DNA of 64,000 bases from Isoalcanivorax indicus (GTDB lineage Bacteria > Pseudomonadota > Gammaproteobacteria > Pseudomonadales > Alcanivoracaceae). The stretch lies in the NCBI RefSeq assembly GCF_003259185.1, contig NZ_QGMP01000001.1:1798001-1862000 (forward strand). The letters run 5' to 3'. The notes under the pieces were generated by a model that saw only the letters and a list, made by a program, of their open reading frames with translations, made no database searches and was not told where the DNA came from. The translations under genes were made by a program, and so were the position numbers. Shown here in pieces: positions 29,340 to 39,089 of this stretch. Positions within the stretch are counted from its first letter, which is position 1, and every line of letters begins with the position of its first letter.

Positions 29340-30007
29340 TGCGCTTGTCCTGTCTGTCGTGTGGGGGCGTCAACAAATACCCAGGGTTCTTTTTTTGCCC
29401 GCTTCGCTTCATAGGCGCGGATCGCATCGGCGTCCTGCAGCGTCAGGCCGATATCATCCAGTCCGTTGAGCAGACAATGCTTGCGGAACGGATCGATCTC
29501 GAAGGTAAACCGCTCACCGTCGGGACAGATCACCGCCTGCTCGGCCAGATCAATGGTCAGCTGATAGCCTTCCTGTGCCTGCACCGCCTGGAACAACTGC
29601 TCGATCTGTGCTTCGGACAACACAATCGGCAGCACACCGTTCTTGAAGCAGTTGTTGAAAAAGATATCCGCAAAGCTCGGCGCCAGAATGGCGCGGAAGC
29701 CGTAATCCAGCAACGCCCAGGGCGCATGCTCGCGGCTCGACCCGCAACCGAAATTACGCCGGGTCAGCAACACGCTGGCGCCCTGGTAGCGCGGTTGATT
29801 GAGTACGAAATCCGTATTCAGCGGGCGCTGGCTGTTGTCCTGCCCCGGCTGCCCTTCGTCCAGATAACGCCATTCATCAAACAGGTTGGGACCGAAGCCG
29901 GTGCGTTTGATCGACTTCAGAAACTGCTTCGGAATGATCTGGTCGGTATCCACGTTGGCACGATCAAGCGGTGCCACGAGCCCTTCATGTGTCGTGAACT
30001 TGTCCAT
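29336..30007 (-). CDS. leuD: 3-isopropylmalate dehydratase small subunit LeuD
   Basis: 223 residues from ATG at 30007 ([15 protein letters not shown]); the longer frame is an extension into leuC. Family marks: [14 protein letters not shown] and [19 protein letters not shown]. Only two bases separate the leuC stop from this ATG. Partner of LeuC in the isomerisation of 2- to 3-isopropylmalate. Confidence 0.97.
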   Translation of the reverse strand: MDKFTTHEGLVAPLDRANVDTDQIIPKQFLKSIKRTGFGPNLFDEWRYLDEGQPGQDNSQRPLNTDFVLNQPRYQGASVLLTRRNFGCGSSREHAPWALLDYGFRAILAPSFADIFFNNCFKNGVLPIVLSEAQIEQLFQAVQAQEGYQLTIDLAEQAVICPDGERFTFEIDPFRKHCLLNGLDDIGLTLQDADAIRAYEAKRAKKEPWVFVDAPTRQTGQAQ

Positions 30008-30009
30008 CC

Positions 30010-31431
30010 TCAGCTCTCCCCGCCAAAGGCGCGAATATCGACAAAATGACCGGCAACAGCGGCTGCGGCCGCCATCGCCGGGCTGACCAGGTGCGTGCGC
30101 CCGCCATTGCCCTGGCGCCCCTCGAAATTGCGGTTCGACGTCGAGGCGCAATGCTCGCCCGGCATCAAGCGGTCCGGGTTCATGGCCAGACACATGGAAC
30201 AGCCCGGCTCACGCCACTCGAAGCCGGCCTCGATGAAGATACGATCCAGACCTTCTTCTTCAGCCTGCTTTTTCACCAGACCGGAACCTGGCACCACCAG
30301 CACCTGCTTGACCGAGTCTGCTTTGCGGCGTCCTTTTGCGACGACCGCCGCCGCGCGCAGGTCTTCGATGCGCGAGTTGGTGCAGGAGCCGATAAAGACC
30401 CGGTCAACATGAATATCACTGATCTTCATGCCCGGCGTGAGGCCCATGTATTCATAGGCCCGCTGCATGCCGGAACGCTTCACCGCATCGGTTTCTGCCG
30501 CCGGATCCGGCAAGGTCGCGTCCACCGGCAAGACCATCTCCGGCGAGGTGCCCCAGGACACCTGCGGACGAATGTCCGCCGCATCGATCTCCACAACGGT
30601 GTCGAACACGGCATCGTCGTCGGAATGCAACGTACGCCAGTAGGCCACGGCCTCGTCCCACTGCGCATCGGTGGGCGCAAACGGCCTGCCCTTGCAGTAG
30701 TCGATGGTCTTGTCGTCCACGGCCACCATGCCCGCACGGGCCCCGGCTTCGATGGACATGTTGCAGATCGTCATGCGACCTTCCATCGACAGGCCACGGA
30801 TGGCACTGCCGGCAAATTCGAGGGCATGGCCGTTGCCGCCCGCCGTGCCGATCACACCAATGATATGCAGCACCACGTCTTTCGCCGTCACGCCCGGGCC
30901 CAGTTCACCCTCGACACGCACCTGCATGTTTTTCATCTTCTTGGCCACCAGACACTGGGTCGCCAGCACATGTTCGACTTCGCTGGTGCCGATACCGTGG
31001 GCCAGACAACCCAGAGCACCGTTGGTGGAGGTGTGGGAATCGCCGCACACCACGGTCATGCCGGGCAACACGGCGCCCTGCTCCGGCGCCATGACATGCA
31101 CGATGCCCTGACGCGGGTCGCCGATACCGAATTCACGGATGCCGAAACTGCGGGTATTGTCCTGCAGGGTCTGCACCTGAATCCGCGAGGTATCGTCAGC
31201 GATCTCGGCAGCACTCTTGTAGGGGGTCGTCGGCACATTGTGGTCGAGCGTGGCGAAGTTGGAGCCCACCCGCCAGGGTTGGCGCCCGGCCAGACGCAGA
31301 CCTTCGAAGGCCTGGGGCGAGGTCACCTCGTGGATGATCTGCCGGTCGATGTAAATGAGCGCCGAACCATCGTCCCGTTGGGTAACGAGATGGGCGTCCC
31401 AAAGCTTGTCGTACAGTGTCTTGCCAGCCAT
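30010..31431 (-). CDS. leuC: 3-isopropylmalate dehydratase large subunit LeuC
   Basis: 473 residues of the aconitase superfamily. The iron-sulfur cysteines lie in [10 protein letters not shown] and [12 protein letters not shown], the first near [18 protein letters not shown] precedes the ATG. First gene of the leu block, read divergently from a LysR regulator across a 104-bp operator-like region. Confidence 0.97.
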   Translation of the reverse strand: MAGKTLYDKLWDAHLVTQRDDGSALIYIDRQIIHEVTSPQAFEGLRLAGRQPWRVGSNFATLDHNVPTTPYKSAAEIADDTSRIQVQTLQDNTRSFGIREFGIGDPRQGIVHVMAPEQGAVLPGMTVVCGDSHTSTNGALGCLAHGIGTSEVEHVLATQCLVAKKMKNMQVRVEGELGPGVTAKDVVLHIIGVIGTAGGNGHALEFAGSAIRGLSMEGRMTICNMSIEAGARAGMVAVDDKTIDYCKGRPFAPTDAQWDEAVAYWRTLHSDDDAVFDTVVEIDAADIRPQVSWGTSPEMVLPVDATLPDPAAETDAVKRSGMQRAYEYMGLTPGMKISDIHVDRVFIGSCTNSRIEDLRAAAVVAKGRRKADSVKQVLVVPGSGLVKKQAEEEGLDRIFIEAGFEWREPGCSMCLAMNPDRLMPGEHCASTSNRNFEGRQGNGGRTHLVSPAMAAAAAVAGHFVDIRAFGGES

Positions 31432-31464
31432 CGGGTGACTCCTGAGGGTCTATTACCCGACAGA

Positions 31465-31483
31465 GGATAGGGGCTTGCTATCC
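31465..31483. promoter_or_regulatory. LysR-type operator GGATAG-N7-CTATCC
   Basis: Perfect six-base arms whose core ATAG-N7-CTAT fits the T-N11-A form of LysR recognition sites. It lies between leuC and the divergent LysR gene. Binding is inferred. Confidence 0.5.
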
Positions 31484-31514
31484 ATAAATCCAATTCATAT
31501 TATTTATCTTATTG

Positions 31515-31529
31515 ATTCCATAATGGAAT
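31515..31529. promoter_or_regulatory. Palindrome ATTCCA-TAA-TGGAAT before the LysR gene
   Basis: Six-base arms, ending six bases before the regulator's ATG at 31536. It could be an autoregulatory site of the same LysR protein; it overlaps the expected ribosome-binding region. Confidence 0.4.
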
Positions 31530-31535
31530 GGATGA

Positions 31536-32438
31536 ATGGACACCCACAGCCTTCAGGCCTTTCTCGCGGTCACCGAAACCGGCAGCTTCTCTGCCGCCGC
31601 TGAAACGTTGTATGTGACCCAGCCAGCGGTCAGCAAACGCATCGCCCTGCTGGAGCAGCAACTGGGCGTGCGCCTGTTCGACCGTATCGGCCGTCAGGTA
31701 CACCTGACCGAAGCGGGCCGCGCCCTGCTGCCCCGGGCACGCGGCATACTGCGCGACATGGAAGACACCAGCCGCGCCATCAGCAACCTCTCCGGGGAAG
31801 TCAGCGGCACCCTGCGTATCGGTACCAGCCACCACATCGGTTTGCACCGGTTGCCACCAGTGCTGCGGCAGTTTTCCCGCGACTACCCGCAAGTGCAGCT
31901 GGATATCCATTTCATCGATTCGGAGGAAGCCTGGGAGGGCGTGCTGCATGGTGATCTGGAGCTGGGCGTGGTGACCTTGCCGCCGGTGGCGGACCCGCGC
32001 GTCACTACCCGGGTCATCTGGGAAGATCCGCTGGTCTTCATGGCCGCACCGGAACATCCGCTGGCGAAGGCGCGCCGGGTGACCCCGGCCATGCTCACCC
32101 GTTACAACGCCATCTTGCCGTCACCGGTCACCTTCACACGGCGCATCGTGGAGAACCTGTTCAACGACCAGGGGCTGACACTGAACATTTCCATGTCGAC
32201 CAACTATCTGGAAACCATCTACATGATGGTGTCCATCGGACTGGGCTGGAGTGTATTGCCCGCCACCATGCTGGATGATCAGGTGCGCGCCTTACCGGTG
32301 AGTACCACCCTGCCCGTGCGGCAACTGGGTTACGTCATGCATCCGGCGCGCAGCCTGTCCAATGCCGGGCGGCACTTTCTTGAGACGCTGGTCTCAGCGG
32401 ACACCCCGGCCTCAGGCGTGACCGATAGCATCCGGTGA
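31536..32438 (+). CDS. LysR-family transcriptional regulator beside leuC
   Basis: 300 residues. N-terminal helix-turn-helix (LQAFLAVTETGSFSAAAETL, then VTQPAVSKRIALLEQQLG) followed by a substrate-binding region starting near SGTLRIGTSHHIGLHRLPP. Divergent from leuC with two dyads between, so it likely controls leucine synthesis and itself; the effector would plausibly be an intermediate of the pathway. Its 3' end overlaps the convergent SseB-like gene by 27 bases. Confidence 0.88.
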   Translation: MDTHSLQAFLAVTETGSFSAAAETLYVTQPAVSKRIALLEQQLGVRLFDRIGRQVHLTEAGRALLPRARGILRDMEDTSRAISNLSGEVSGTLRIGTSHHIGLHRLPPVLRQFSRDYPQVQLDIHFIDSEEAWEGVLHGDLELGVVTLPPVADPRVTTRVIWEDPLVFMAAPEHPLAKARRVTPAMLTRYNAILPSPVTFTRRIVENLFNDQGLTLNISMSTNYLETIYMMVSIGLGWSVLPATMLDDQVRALPVSTTLPVRQLGYVMHPARSLSNAGRHFLETLVSADTPASGVTDSIR

Positions 32439-33194
32439 CAACGCCATCTTGTGGCCCCAGGCACGCTCGTAGAACGGCTTGCCCTGATCAAAGAACCACG
32501 CATCCAGGCCGTCACGCTCGCGCCTGACGCGGCACAGATCGAGAATCTGCCGGCCACCCACGTATTCACTGACCACATGCCCTGCTTCCCGTAACACCTG
32601 CCCGGCATTGCCGTCGACTTCAAGCCCGACCACCAGATGCGCGGAAACCCGGTCGTCCCCGTTGGGCACCACCTGCGCAACCCAGGCGGTGCGCACCGAA
32701 GGGTGCCGCCCGAGCAGACGGGTCAGCGCCTCCACCAGACGCTGCGGGTACTGCAGCGGATGATCCAGCTCACAATCCTCTATATCGATGCTGTCCTGGT
32801 GCAGCAGCAGCTCGATCTCCCAGGGCTGCAATATCTTGCCCACCGGCTGGCGCGGGTTCAGCACCAGCGTCGAGCCGCGCGTCAGCATGAACAGCTCCCG
32901 GGCCGAGATGGCGCGATAACAGGTATCCTCGCTGATCGCCGCGCGCAAAGCCCACAGCGATGTGAACACCGGCAGTACCCGGCTGCCATCGCCCAGGTGC
33001 CAGTATCGCAACTGCATGGTGTCCCCGGCTTCAAGGGTACGTGGGCGCATCATGATTTCGCCGCAACCGGGCGACTCGGGACCCAGCACATAAACCGTGG
33101 CATTGATCAGCGCGCTGTAGAACCGGCTTCGATAACGCAGGTCCCGTGTCGCGCGATCCAGTAACCGCTCCAGGTTTTCGGCATAATCGTACAT
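32412..33194 (-). CDS. SseB-like protein
   Basis: 260 residues from ATG at 33194, with a purine-rich GGGGAAG upstream; frames to 33296 are open but lack signals. Two halves fit the SseB N-terminal domain (LPVFTSLWALRAAI, LVLNPRQPVGKILQPWEIELLL) and an SseB C-terminal-like domain (HPSVRTAWVAQVVPNGDD, HLVVGLEV). SseB enhances serine sensitivity in E. coli; the mechanism is not known. No signal peptide, so cytosolic. The tail overlaps the LysR gene by 27 bases in opposite direction. Confidence 0.7.
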   Translation of the reverse strand: MYDYAENLERLLDRATRDLRYRSRFYSALINATVYVLGPESPGCGEIMMRPRTLEAGDTMQLRYWHLGDGSRVLPVFTSLWALRAAISEDTCYRAISARELFMLTRGSTLVLNPRQPVGKILQPWEIELLLHQDSIDIEDCELDHPLQYPQRLVEALTRLLGRHPSVRTAWVAQVVPNGDDRVSAHLVVGLEVDGNAGQVLREAGHVVSEYVGGRQILDLCRVRRERDGLDAWFFDQGKPFYERAWGHKMALSPDAIGHA

Positions 33195-33531
33195 CGTGGC
33201 TTCCCCTTTATGCGCTCCCGTTTCTTCCGCGCGGTGAAAATGGCGTTCCCGCAACGGCATGTAAAAGGGATGCCACAGGCTGATGGCAAGATGCAATTGT
33301 CACGAAAAAAAATTCTGGCGCACTGCTGTTCACCGTAATTGGTCATCACAGGCCTTTTGGCCCCACCTGACCACCCACCGACGTGCAGGAGAGAAAGCCC
33401 TGCCGCAGGACATGAATGAGCGGTTCAGCCCGCCTCCCCGGCCACGGCGCCAGAAAAATGAGCTCATCACCTTGATTTACAGGGGTTTGCGCGCTCCGGG
33501 CGCTCAGGGCGCGATGATCGACAATGACCGG

Positions 33532-33570
33532 GGCGTCCCGGCCAGTGCCTTGCACACTCGCCGGGACGCC
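33532..33570. repeat. 11-bp perfect inverted repeat in spacer
   Basis: Arms GGCGTCCCGGC (33532-33542) and GCCGGGACGCC (33560-33570) around 17 bases. No T-run follows, so it is not a standard terminator; a stem in the leader of the SseB-like gene or part of a small RNA are possibilities. Confidence 0.4.
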
Positions 33571-33602
33571 TCAATCTGGTGCGACACAAGACTCGCCAGT
33601 CT

Positions 33603-33634
33603 TCAAAAAACGGAAAGCTGCTTTTCCATTTTTT
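33603..33634 (-). terminator. Intrinsic terminator after the FadL-type gene
   Basis: On the minus strand GGAAA...TTTCC with a short GC-containing loop is followed by GTTTTTTG, about 40 bases past the porin stop. T-runs flank both sides, so it may be bidirectional. Confidence 0.6.
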
Positions 33635-33671
33635 ATTGACTTTTTTTCACCCGGTTAACAGGTGTACCGGT

Positions 33672-35270
33672 TTAGAACTGATAGTTGACCTGCACACCGA
33701 GGCTGTGCAGCGCACCGTCGTATTCACCTTCGATGCGGTGCTGGGAGCCCGCCGGGTTCTCGCGGTTGTTGATGTCCGAAGGCTCCAGCCGTGTGAACGT
33801 ATAGGCCGCATCCACACTCAGGTTGTCACGCAGTTGCCAGCCGGCACCAAGCCCGAGGATCAGGCGGTCACTGTCAGGTCCACGGGGCGTACGCCGTTCG
33901 GCATTGGGCACGGGTGATTCGTCATAGCTGATACCGGCGCGCAAGGCCCAGCGCTCGATGCCGGTGTAGATGGCACCGATGCCGTAACGGAAGGTATCTT
34001 CCCATTCGAAGGGCACCACCAGATCACGGCGGCGCACGTCATCCCCGGTGCCGGTAATGTCGCTGCCGCCACGGTCGGACGAATCCGGATAGGTGAAACG
34101 CAGTTCATCCACCCGGCTCCAGTTGGTCCAGGTGACGCCGCCGGTAATGGCCAGGGTATCCAACAGCTGATGATAACCACTCAACGTGGCCACTTCCGGG
34201 AAGGTCGTAATCAACTGGATCTTGCCGCCCTGGGCGCCCAGCGGACCTACAGCACGCGCAGCGCCTTCCTCCGCAGATTCCGGTTGCTGGCTGCCAATCG
34301 TGCCCACATTGGTCCATATTCCCAGAATACGTGCCTGCAAGCGCAGCGACGCTATTGCATCCTCAAGTGACTGCTGGAAAGCTGGATCGGTCGTCTGGGG
34401 TCTGTCTGCCGTACCGTCCGCAACATGCCGGACCGCGCTGGCATAATTGAAGCCTATTCTGGTGCGCTCTGAGGGCTCCCACAAAACACCAAAGTTGAAG
34501 CCGTACCCCCAACTGTCCACGGTCATGGTGTTGTCGACGTCAAACTGGTGCGCCAAGGTGTCTACCGCACCCTGATTCCCGTCGCGGAGACGTACATCAA
34601 CACCAAAGGGACCCTCGGCGTCCTGAATTTCTTCAATCACCGCTTCGGCGACCAGATAGCCAAGATCAATCGTATTACGGAAATCCCCCTCAAAACCCTG
34701 GATGACGACTCCCAGACCAAAAGACAAGGTGTCCGTGGCTTGCCAGGCAAAAGCGGGGTTGAAGTTGACCGCCGTGATATCCGTGTCGGTGGCGTGGTAA
34801 CGCCCCGCCCAGTCATTCGGGTAGCTGGTGGTCGTACCAAAGGGTGCATAGATACCGAAGCCGATGGCCACGTTATCCGCCAGACGCTGGCTGTAGTAGA
34901 CGTGTGGTGCCACTGAAACGGCGGAGATGCTGCCGCTTTCCCGACCAGGCACTGTGCCCCCCGTCCCCGGGATGAGCTCCCTGTTGACGGTGACATCGTA
35001 ATCGAACCCGGATCGGATCACCTTGAGGCCACCCACCACCTGCTGACCCTGCAGACGCATGAGGCCCGCCGGGTTATTGGCCACCGCCGAGGCGTCCTCC
35101 AGCAGGGCAGCGGAGCCGCCAAAGGCGATACCCATCTCCTTGATGCCGCGCTGGGGCAATTCATAACCGGCGCCCAGGGCCACCACCGGCAACATCAGGG
35201 CGCTCAGCGATACAGCACGAGCAAGGGGTTTTACGGCAATACGGAATGAGGGAATCCCGCTCACAGACAT
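33672..35270 (-). CDS. OmpP1/FadL-family outer-membrane transport protein
   Basis: About 532 residues from ATG at 35270 (AGGAG six bases upstream); further upstream in-frame ATGs lack a ribosome site. A signal peptide ends near ALGAG, giving mature GYELPQRGIKEMG. The FadL N-terminal hatch motif is seen as AFGGSAALLEDASAVANNPAG. The protein continues as a long beta-barrel and ends in the aromatic QVNYQF. FadL-type barrels take up long-chain fatty acids or other hydrophobic compounds, including hydrocarbons in marine degraders. No degradation genes are next to it, so the substrate is open. Confidence 0.9.
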   Translation of the reverse strand: MSVSGIPSFRIAVKPLARAVSLSALMLPVVALGAGYELPQRGIKEMGIAFGGSAALLEDASAVANNPAGLMRLQGQQVVGGLKVIRSGFDYDVTVNRELIPGTGGTVPGRESGSISAVSVAPHVYYSQRLADNVAIGFGIYAPFGTTTSYPNDWAGRYHATDTDITAVNFNPAFAWQATDTLSFGLGVVIQGFEGDFRNTIDLGYLVAEAVIEEIQDAEGPFGVDVRLRDGNQGAVDTLAHQFDVDNTMTVDSWGYGFNFGVLWEPSERTRIGFNYASAVRHVADGTADRPQTTDPAFQQSLEDAIASLRLQARILGIWTNVGTIGSQQPESAEEGAARAVGPLGAQGGKIQLITTFPEVATLSGYHQLLDTLAITGGVTWTNWSRVDELRFTYPDSSDRGGSDITGTGDDVRRRDLVVPFEWEDTFRYGIGAIYTGIERWALRAGISYDESPVPNAERRTPRGPDSDRLILGLGAGWQLRDNLSVDAAYTFTRLEPSDINNRENPAGSQHRIEGEYDGALHSLGVQVNYQF

Positions 35271-35508
35271 AATCAACTCCTGAACTGTTCTTATTAAGGC
35301 CTTCTTCTGTTCGTGCGGACGTGTTGCAGCGCTGTCCGCAGGTCTCGCCATCACGGCGAACCCGGCCCTGGCAGATATAGTGACACTCTGTTCACTGGAA
35401 AGGCGTAAGGCAAAATAACCAAACTACCGTACCAGGTTCTCATTTTTACATCCTTTTAACGCTGGCTCCGGCTGGCTGCGCTCCTTCGCCCGAGGCATAC
35501 TTGCCCGC

Positions 35509-36774
35509 ATGGTCGACACCCCCTCCGCTCCGGGACCCCGGCGCCGCACGCTCCTGCATGCCGCCGCAGAGTCCACTCCGCGCCTGAGCTGGCCCTGGCG
35601 CAGCCGCTGCACCCTGTCGATACAGGCTGGCGGGCAACGCTATCTGCCGCATATCCGCACCGCGATGCAGGGTGCCAGAAAAAGCATCTGCGTTGAGTTA
35701 TACATGTGTAACGCGGGCGCGCTTTTCGATGAGTGGCTGGGCGTCTGGGCCGCTGCCGTGGCCAGGGGGGTGGAGGTCCGGCTGCTGCTGGATGCCATCG
35801 GCAGCCTGGGGCTGCGCGACGAGGACGCCGAGCGGCTGTGCGCGGCGGGCGTCACGCTGCAGTGGTTCAACCCGGTGCGCACCGGCCATCTGATCGCAAC
35901 GCTGGTGCGCGATCACCGCAAGCTGATCATCGTCGATGACCAGCGCGCCTGGGTGGGTGGCATGGGCATCGACGATCGCTACGACCCGCGTATCAGCGGC
36001 GAGGAGGCCTGGATGGACGCCATGGTGGCCTGCGAGGGGCCGGTGGTGGCGGACTTCCGGAGTCTGTTTGATCAGGCCTGGCATCTCGCTGCTGCTGGCC
36101 CCCTGACCGGCGCCGTGCGCTGGCGTCTCGGTGGCCACCCTCGTCCGGCAGCCCGTCGCGCCCACGCCGACACCACCTGGGCCCGGGTCAATGGCTCCCG
36201 GGGCGGGCGCAATAATCCGCTCATGCGCACACTGGTGCGACGCGTCCTGCGCGCCCGGGAAGGCGTCTGGCTGTGCACACCCTACTTCCTGCCACCACGC
36301 TCACTGCTGAAAGCCCTGCTGTATACCGCCCGGCGTGGCGTACCCGTGCACCTGACCCTGTGCGGCCAGCATACGGATCATCCATGGCTGCGCTATGCCG
36401 GCCAGCATTACTACCAGCGGTTACTGGAAGCCGGTGTCCACATCAGCGAATACGATGCGCGCTTTCTGCATCTGAAGGCCGCTCAGGCAGATCAATGGAG
36501 CACCCTGGGTTCTTTCAACTATGACCGCTGGAACAGCAGCTGGAACCTGGAAGCCAATGTGGAGGCGGTGGATGGCGAGTTCGCGGACCATGTGCGGGCG
36601 CTGCGCGAACGACTGGACAAGGAATCCGTGCACATCAGTGCGGCCGACTGGGCGGCGCGCAGCCACTGGCAGCGCTGGCGCAATGCCTTCTGGAACCGCG
36701 CCGGGCTGCGGCTGATCAAGGTGCTGGGCGGTCTGTGGCGCGTTGCCCGTCAGCGTCCGGGGGGCGATGGCTAG
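35509..36774 (+). CDS. Cardiolipin synthase-like phospholipase D-family protein
   Basis: 421 residues with two complete HKD motifs: His136-Lys138-Asp143 in VRDHRKLIIVDD and His321-Lys323-Asp328 in FLHLKAAQADQW, the second followed by TLGSFNYDRWNSSWNLEAN. Between them lie GGMGIDDRYDP and TPYFLPPRSLLKALL. This fits ClsB-type cardiolipin or phosphatidyl transferases, acting at the inner membrane. No N-terminal membrane helix is visible, in line with the ClsB type. ATG 35509 is the first in frame; GAGG lies about 13 bases upstream, so the start is not certain. Its 3' end overlaps the convergent MFS gene by 59 bases. Confidence 0.85.
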   Translation: MVDTPSAPGPRRRTLLHAAAESTPRLSWPWRSRCTLSIQAGGQRYLPHIRTAMQGARKSICVELYMCNAGALFDEWLGVWAAAVARGVEVRLLLDAIGSLGLRDEDAERLCAAGVTLQWFNPVRTGHLIATLVRDHRKLIIVDDQRAWVGGMGIDDRYDPRISGEEAWMDAMVACEGPVVADFRSLFDQAWHLAAAGPLTGAVRWRLGGHPRPAARRAHADTTWARVNGSRGGRNNPLMRTLVRRVLRAREGVWLCTPYFLPPRSLLKALLYTARRGVPVHLTLCGQHTDHPWLRYAGQHYYQRLLEAGVHISEYDARFLHLKAAQADQWSTLGSFNYDRWNSSWNLEANVEAVDGEFADHVRALRERLDKESVHISAADWAARSHWQRWRNAFWNRAGLRLIKVLGGLWRVARQRPGGDG

Positions 36775-37918
36775 GTGACTCGGGGTCTCGCAGGCCGAAC
36801 CAGGCCAGTATGGCTGCCAGCAATGCCACCCCCGCCGCCAGCAGGAAACTCGTCCCGCCAAGCCGATCCCAGAACAGCCCCGAGAGCGTCGCTCCTGCAG
36901 CCCAGCCGGCGCCAAAGCCCAGGCTGGAATACAGCGCCTGCCCCTGGCCCGCCAGCCCGCCCCGAAACGTGCGGTGCAACCAGGCAATGGCCGCTGCGTG
37001 AAAGCTGCCGAAGCTGGCCGCGTGCAGCAACTGCGCCAGCAGCAACATCAGCAGACTGTCCGCCAGCGTGCCGATCATCAGCCAGCGCAGGGCCGCCAGC
37101 AACAGGCTGACCCGGATCAACGCCACCAGCGAGACATGCGCCAGCAACCGATGCATCAGCAGGAAGACGCCCACTTCGGCCATCACGCCCAGCGCCCAGA
37201 GCTGCCCGGCCAGGGTGCGGCTGACACCGAGATCGACCAGGTAGATGGTATAGAAGGTGTAATAAGGCCCGTGCGACATCTGCATCAGAAAGGCACACAG
37301 GAAGAAAACGGCCACACCGGGCTGGCGCAGCACCGCCATCAATCCGCCCGGGGTCCTCTGCCGTGATGCCACCTGCTGGCCGGGAAGCGCCAGGGTGCAC
37401 AGCCAGATGGCCCAGAGCAACGCCAGCAGCACCCAGGGCACCAGACTGACGGGCGCATCGTCAAGCACCCGGCCAAGCACCAGCACGGCCAGGATGAACC
37501 CCACTGATCCCCACAGCCGCACCTGACTGTAGCGGTCACTGTGACGACCCAGGGTGTTCAGCGTCACCACTTCGAACTGCGCCAGCACCGCATTCCAGAA
37601 GAAGCTGAAGGCCGCCAGCACCAGCAGCATGCTCCAGAAGCCGTCGGCGAAGAACACGCCGGTGAACAACAGGGCCGCCAGCAGATTACCGGCACGAATG
37701 ATGCGCAGACGCTGGCCGGTGACATCCGCCAGCCAGCCCCACAGGTTCGGCGCCCCGATCTTGGTCAGTTGCGGCACCGCCATCAGCAGGCCGATTTCGG
37801 CCGCACTGAAACCGTCCTCGCGCAGGTACAGGCCCCAATAAGGAACCAGTACGCCGAGCAAGGCGAAGTAACACAGATAGAAGGCGGACAGTCGCCAGTA
37901 ATACGGCAGGTCAGTCAT
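36716..37918 (-). CDS. Major facilitator superfamily transporter, HcaT-like
   Basis: 400 residues with about twelve hydrophobic helices. It opens LPYYWRLSAFYLCYFALLGV with PYWGLYLREDGFSAAEIGLL, a start typical of the MFS_1-like (HcaT, phenylpropionate permease) group, and has LWGWLADVTGQRLRII in the 2-3 loop. The substrate cannot be told from sequence. It ends 59 bases inside the convergent cardiolipin-synthase-like gene and lies 21 bases downstream of aroC, possibly sharing its transcript. Confidence 0.85.
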   Translation of the reverse strand: MTDLPYYWRLSAFYLCYFALLGVLVPYWGLYLREDGFSAAEIGLLMAVPQLTKIGAPNLWGWLADVTGQRLRIIRAGNLLAALLFTGVFFADGFWSMLLVLAAFSFFWNAVLAQFEVVTLNTLGRHSDRYSQVRLWGSVGFILAVLVLGRVLDDAPVSLVPWVLLALLWAIWLCTLALPGQQVASRQRTPGGLMAVLRQPGVAVFFLCAFLMQMSHGPYYTFYTIYLVDLGVSRTLAGQLWALGVMAEVGVFLLMHRLLAHVSLVALIRVSLLLAALRWLMIGTLADSLLMLLLAQLLHAASFGSFHAAAIAWLHRTFRGGLAGQGQALYSSLGFGAGWAAGATLSGLFWDRLGGTSFLLAAGVALLAAILAWFGLRDPESPSHRPPDADGQRATDRPAP

Positions 37919-37939
37919 GCGATCCGGCGCGCCGCGCCG

Positions 37940-39046
37940 TCAGTCGCTGTTCCGGCCCGCCGGCACGGCCACCCCGCTGGGAGAGACATCACCACACTGG
38001 GCGCGATGGCGCAGATAATGGTCCATCAGCACCAGCGCCAGCATCGCCTCGGCAATGGGCGTGGCCCGCACACCGACGCAGGGATCATGGCGACCCTTGG
38101 TGATCACCTCGACCGGCTCCCCGTCGGCATTGATGGACTGGCCCGGGATCAGGATGCTGGAAGTCGGCTTGAGGGCCATGGAAACCCGCAGGCGCTGGCC
38201 GGAGGTAATGCCGCCCAGCACGCCACCGGCGTGATTGCTCAGAAAGCCGTCCGGTGTGATTTCGTCACGGTGCTGCTCGCCGCGCTGTTCCACCACCGCA
38301 AAGCCGTCACCGATCTCGACCGCCTTGACCGCATTGATGCTCATCATGGCCTTGGCCAGATCCGCATCCAGGCGGTCGAACACCGGCTCGCCCCAGCCCG
38401 CAGGCACACCGTCGGCGTAGACATTGACCCGCGCACCGATGGAGGAGCCTTCCTTGCGCAGGTTATTGATCAACTGCTCCAGCGCCGGCACCTGGGCCGC
38501 ATCGGGGAAGAAGAAGGGATTGTCATTGACGGTATCCCAGTCAAGGCGCGATGCCCGGATCGGGCCGATCTGCACGACGCCGCCGAAAATGCGCACGCCC
38601 AGCCGGGTTTCCAGATATTTGCGCGCGATGGCGCCGGCCGCCACGCGCATCGCCGTTTCCCGTGCCGAGGAGCGACCGCCGCCCCGGTAGTCCCGCTCAC
38701 CGTACTTGCGGTGATAGGTATAGTCGGCGTGGCCGGGGCGAAAGCGCTGGGCGATTTCGGAATAGTCTTTCGATTTCTGGTCGGTGTTCTCGATCAGCAA
38801 GCCGATGGGGGTGCCGGTCGTCCGGCCCTCGAACACACCGGACAGAATCTTCACCTGATCCGGTTCCCGGCGCTGCGTGGCGTAGCGACTGGTGCCGGGC
38901 TTGCGCCGATCCAGTTCCTGTTGCAGATCGGCTTCGGTCAGTGGCAGCCCCGGCGGGCAGCCATCGACGATGGCACCCAGCGCTGGCCCATGGCTCTCGC
39001 CAAACGTGGAGACTCGAAAAAGTTCGCCGAAACTGTTACCTGCCAT
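37940..39046 (-). CDS. aroC: Chorismate synthase AroC
   Basis: 368 residues: [20 protein letters not shown] at the N-terminus, then [34 protein letters not shown] and [10 protein letters not shown]. It converts 5-enolpyruvylshikimate 3-phosphate to chorismate using reduced FMN. Sits between prmB and an MFS gene; prmB-aroC adjacency is common in gammaproteobacteria. Confidence 0.97.
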   Translation of the reverse strand: MAGNSFGELFRVSTFGESHGPALGAIVDGCPPGLPLTEADLQQELDRRKPGTSRYATQRREPDQVKILSGVFEGRTTGTPIGLLIENTDQKSKDYSEIAQRFRPGHADYTYHRKYGERDYRGGGRSSARETAMRVAAGAIARKYLETRLGVRIFGGVVQIGPIRASRLDWDTVNDNPFFFPDAAQVPALEQLINNLRKEGSSIGARVNVYADGVPAGWGEPVFDRLDADLAKAMMSINAVKAVEIGDGFAVVEQRGEQHRDEITPDGFLSNHAGGVLGGITSGQRLRVSMALKPTSSILIPGQSINADGEPVEVITKGRHDPCVGVRATPIAEAMLALVLMDHYLRHRAQCGDVSPSGVAVPAGRNSD

Positions 39047-39089
39047 GCTGTTCCCCGATTACGCTCATCGTCGGTAGGTGCTGGCGACG

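Larger units (their letters stand above)
33195..33671. other. 477-bp spacer without a credible gene
   Basis: Lies upstream of the SseB-like gene and downstream of the FadL-type gene. It contains an 11-bp perfect inverted repeat (33532-33570) and the porin terminator (33603-33634). Open frames of 69 to 118 codons on both strands show no ribosome site or recognisable features. A small RNA cannot be excluded. Confidence 0.5.

Noticed and set aside
33283-33639. 118-codon plus-strand frame in the spacer before the FadL-type gene
   Set aside because: No ribosome site, crosses the terminator, no recognisable protein features.
35379-35396. AGTGA-N8-TCACT dyad in the porin/cardiolipin-synthase-like divergent region
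   Set aside because: Five-base arms with spacing that fits neither CRP/Vfr (N6) nor PsrA; too weak to call an operator.
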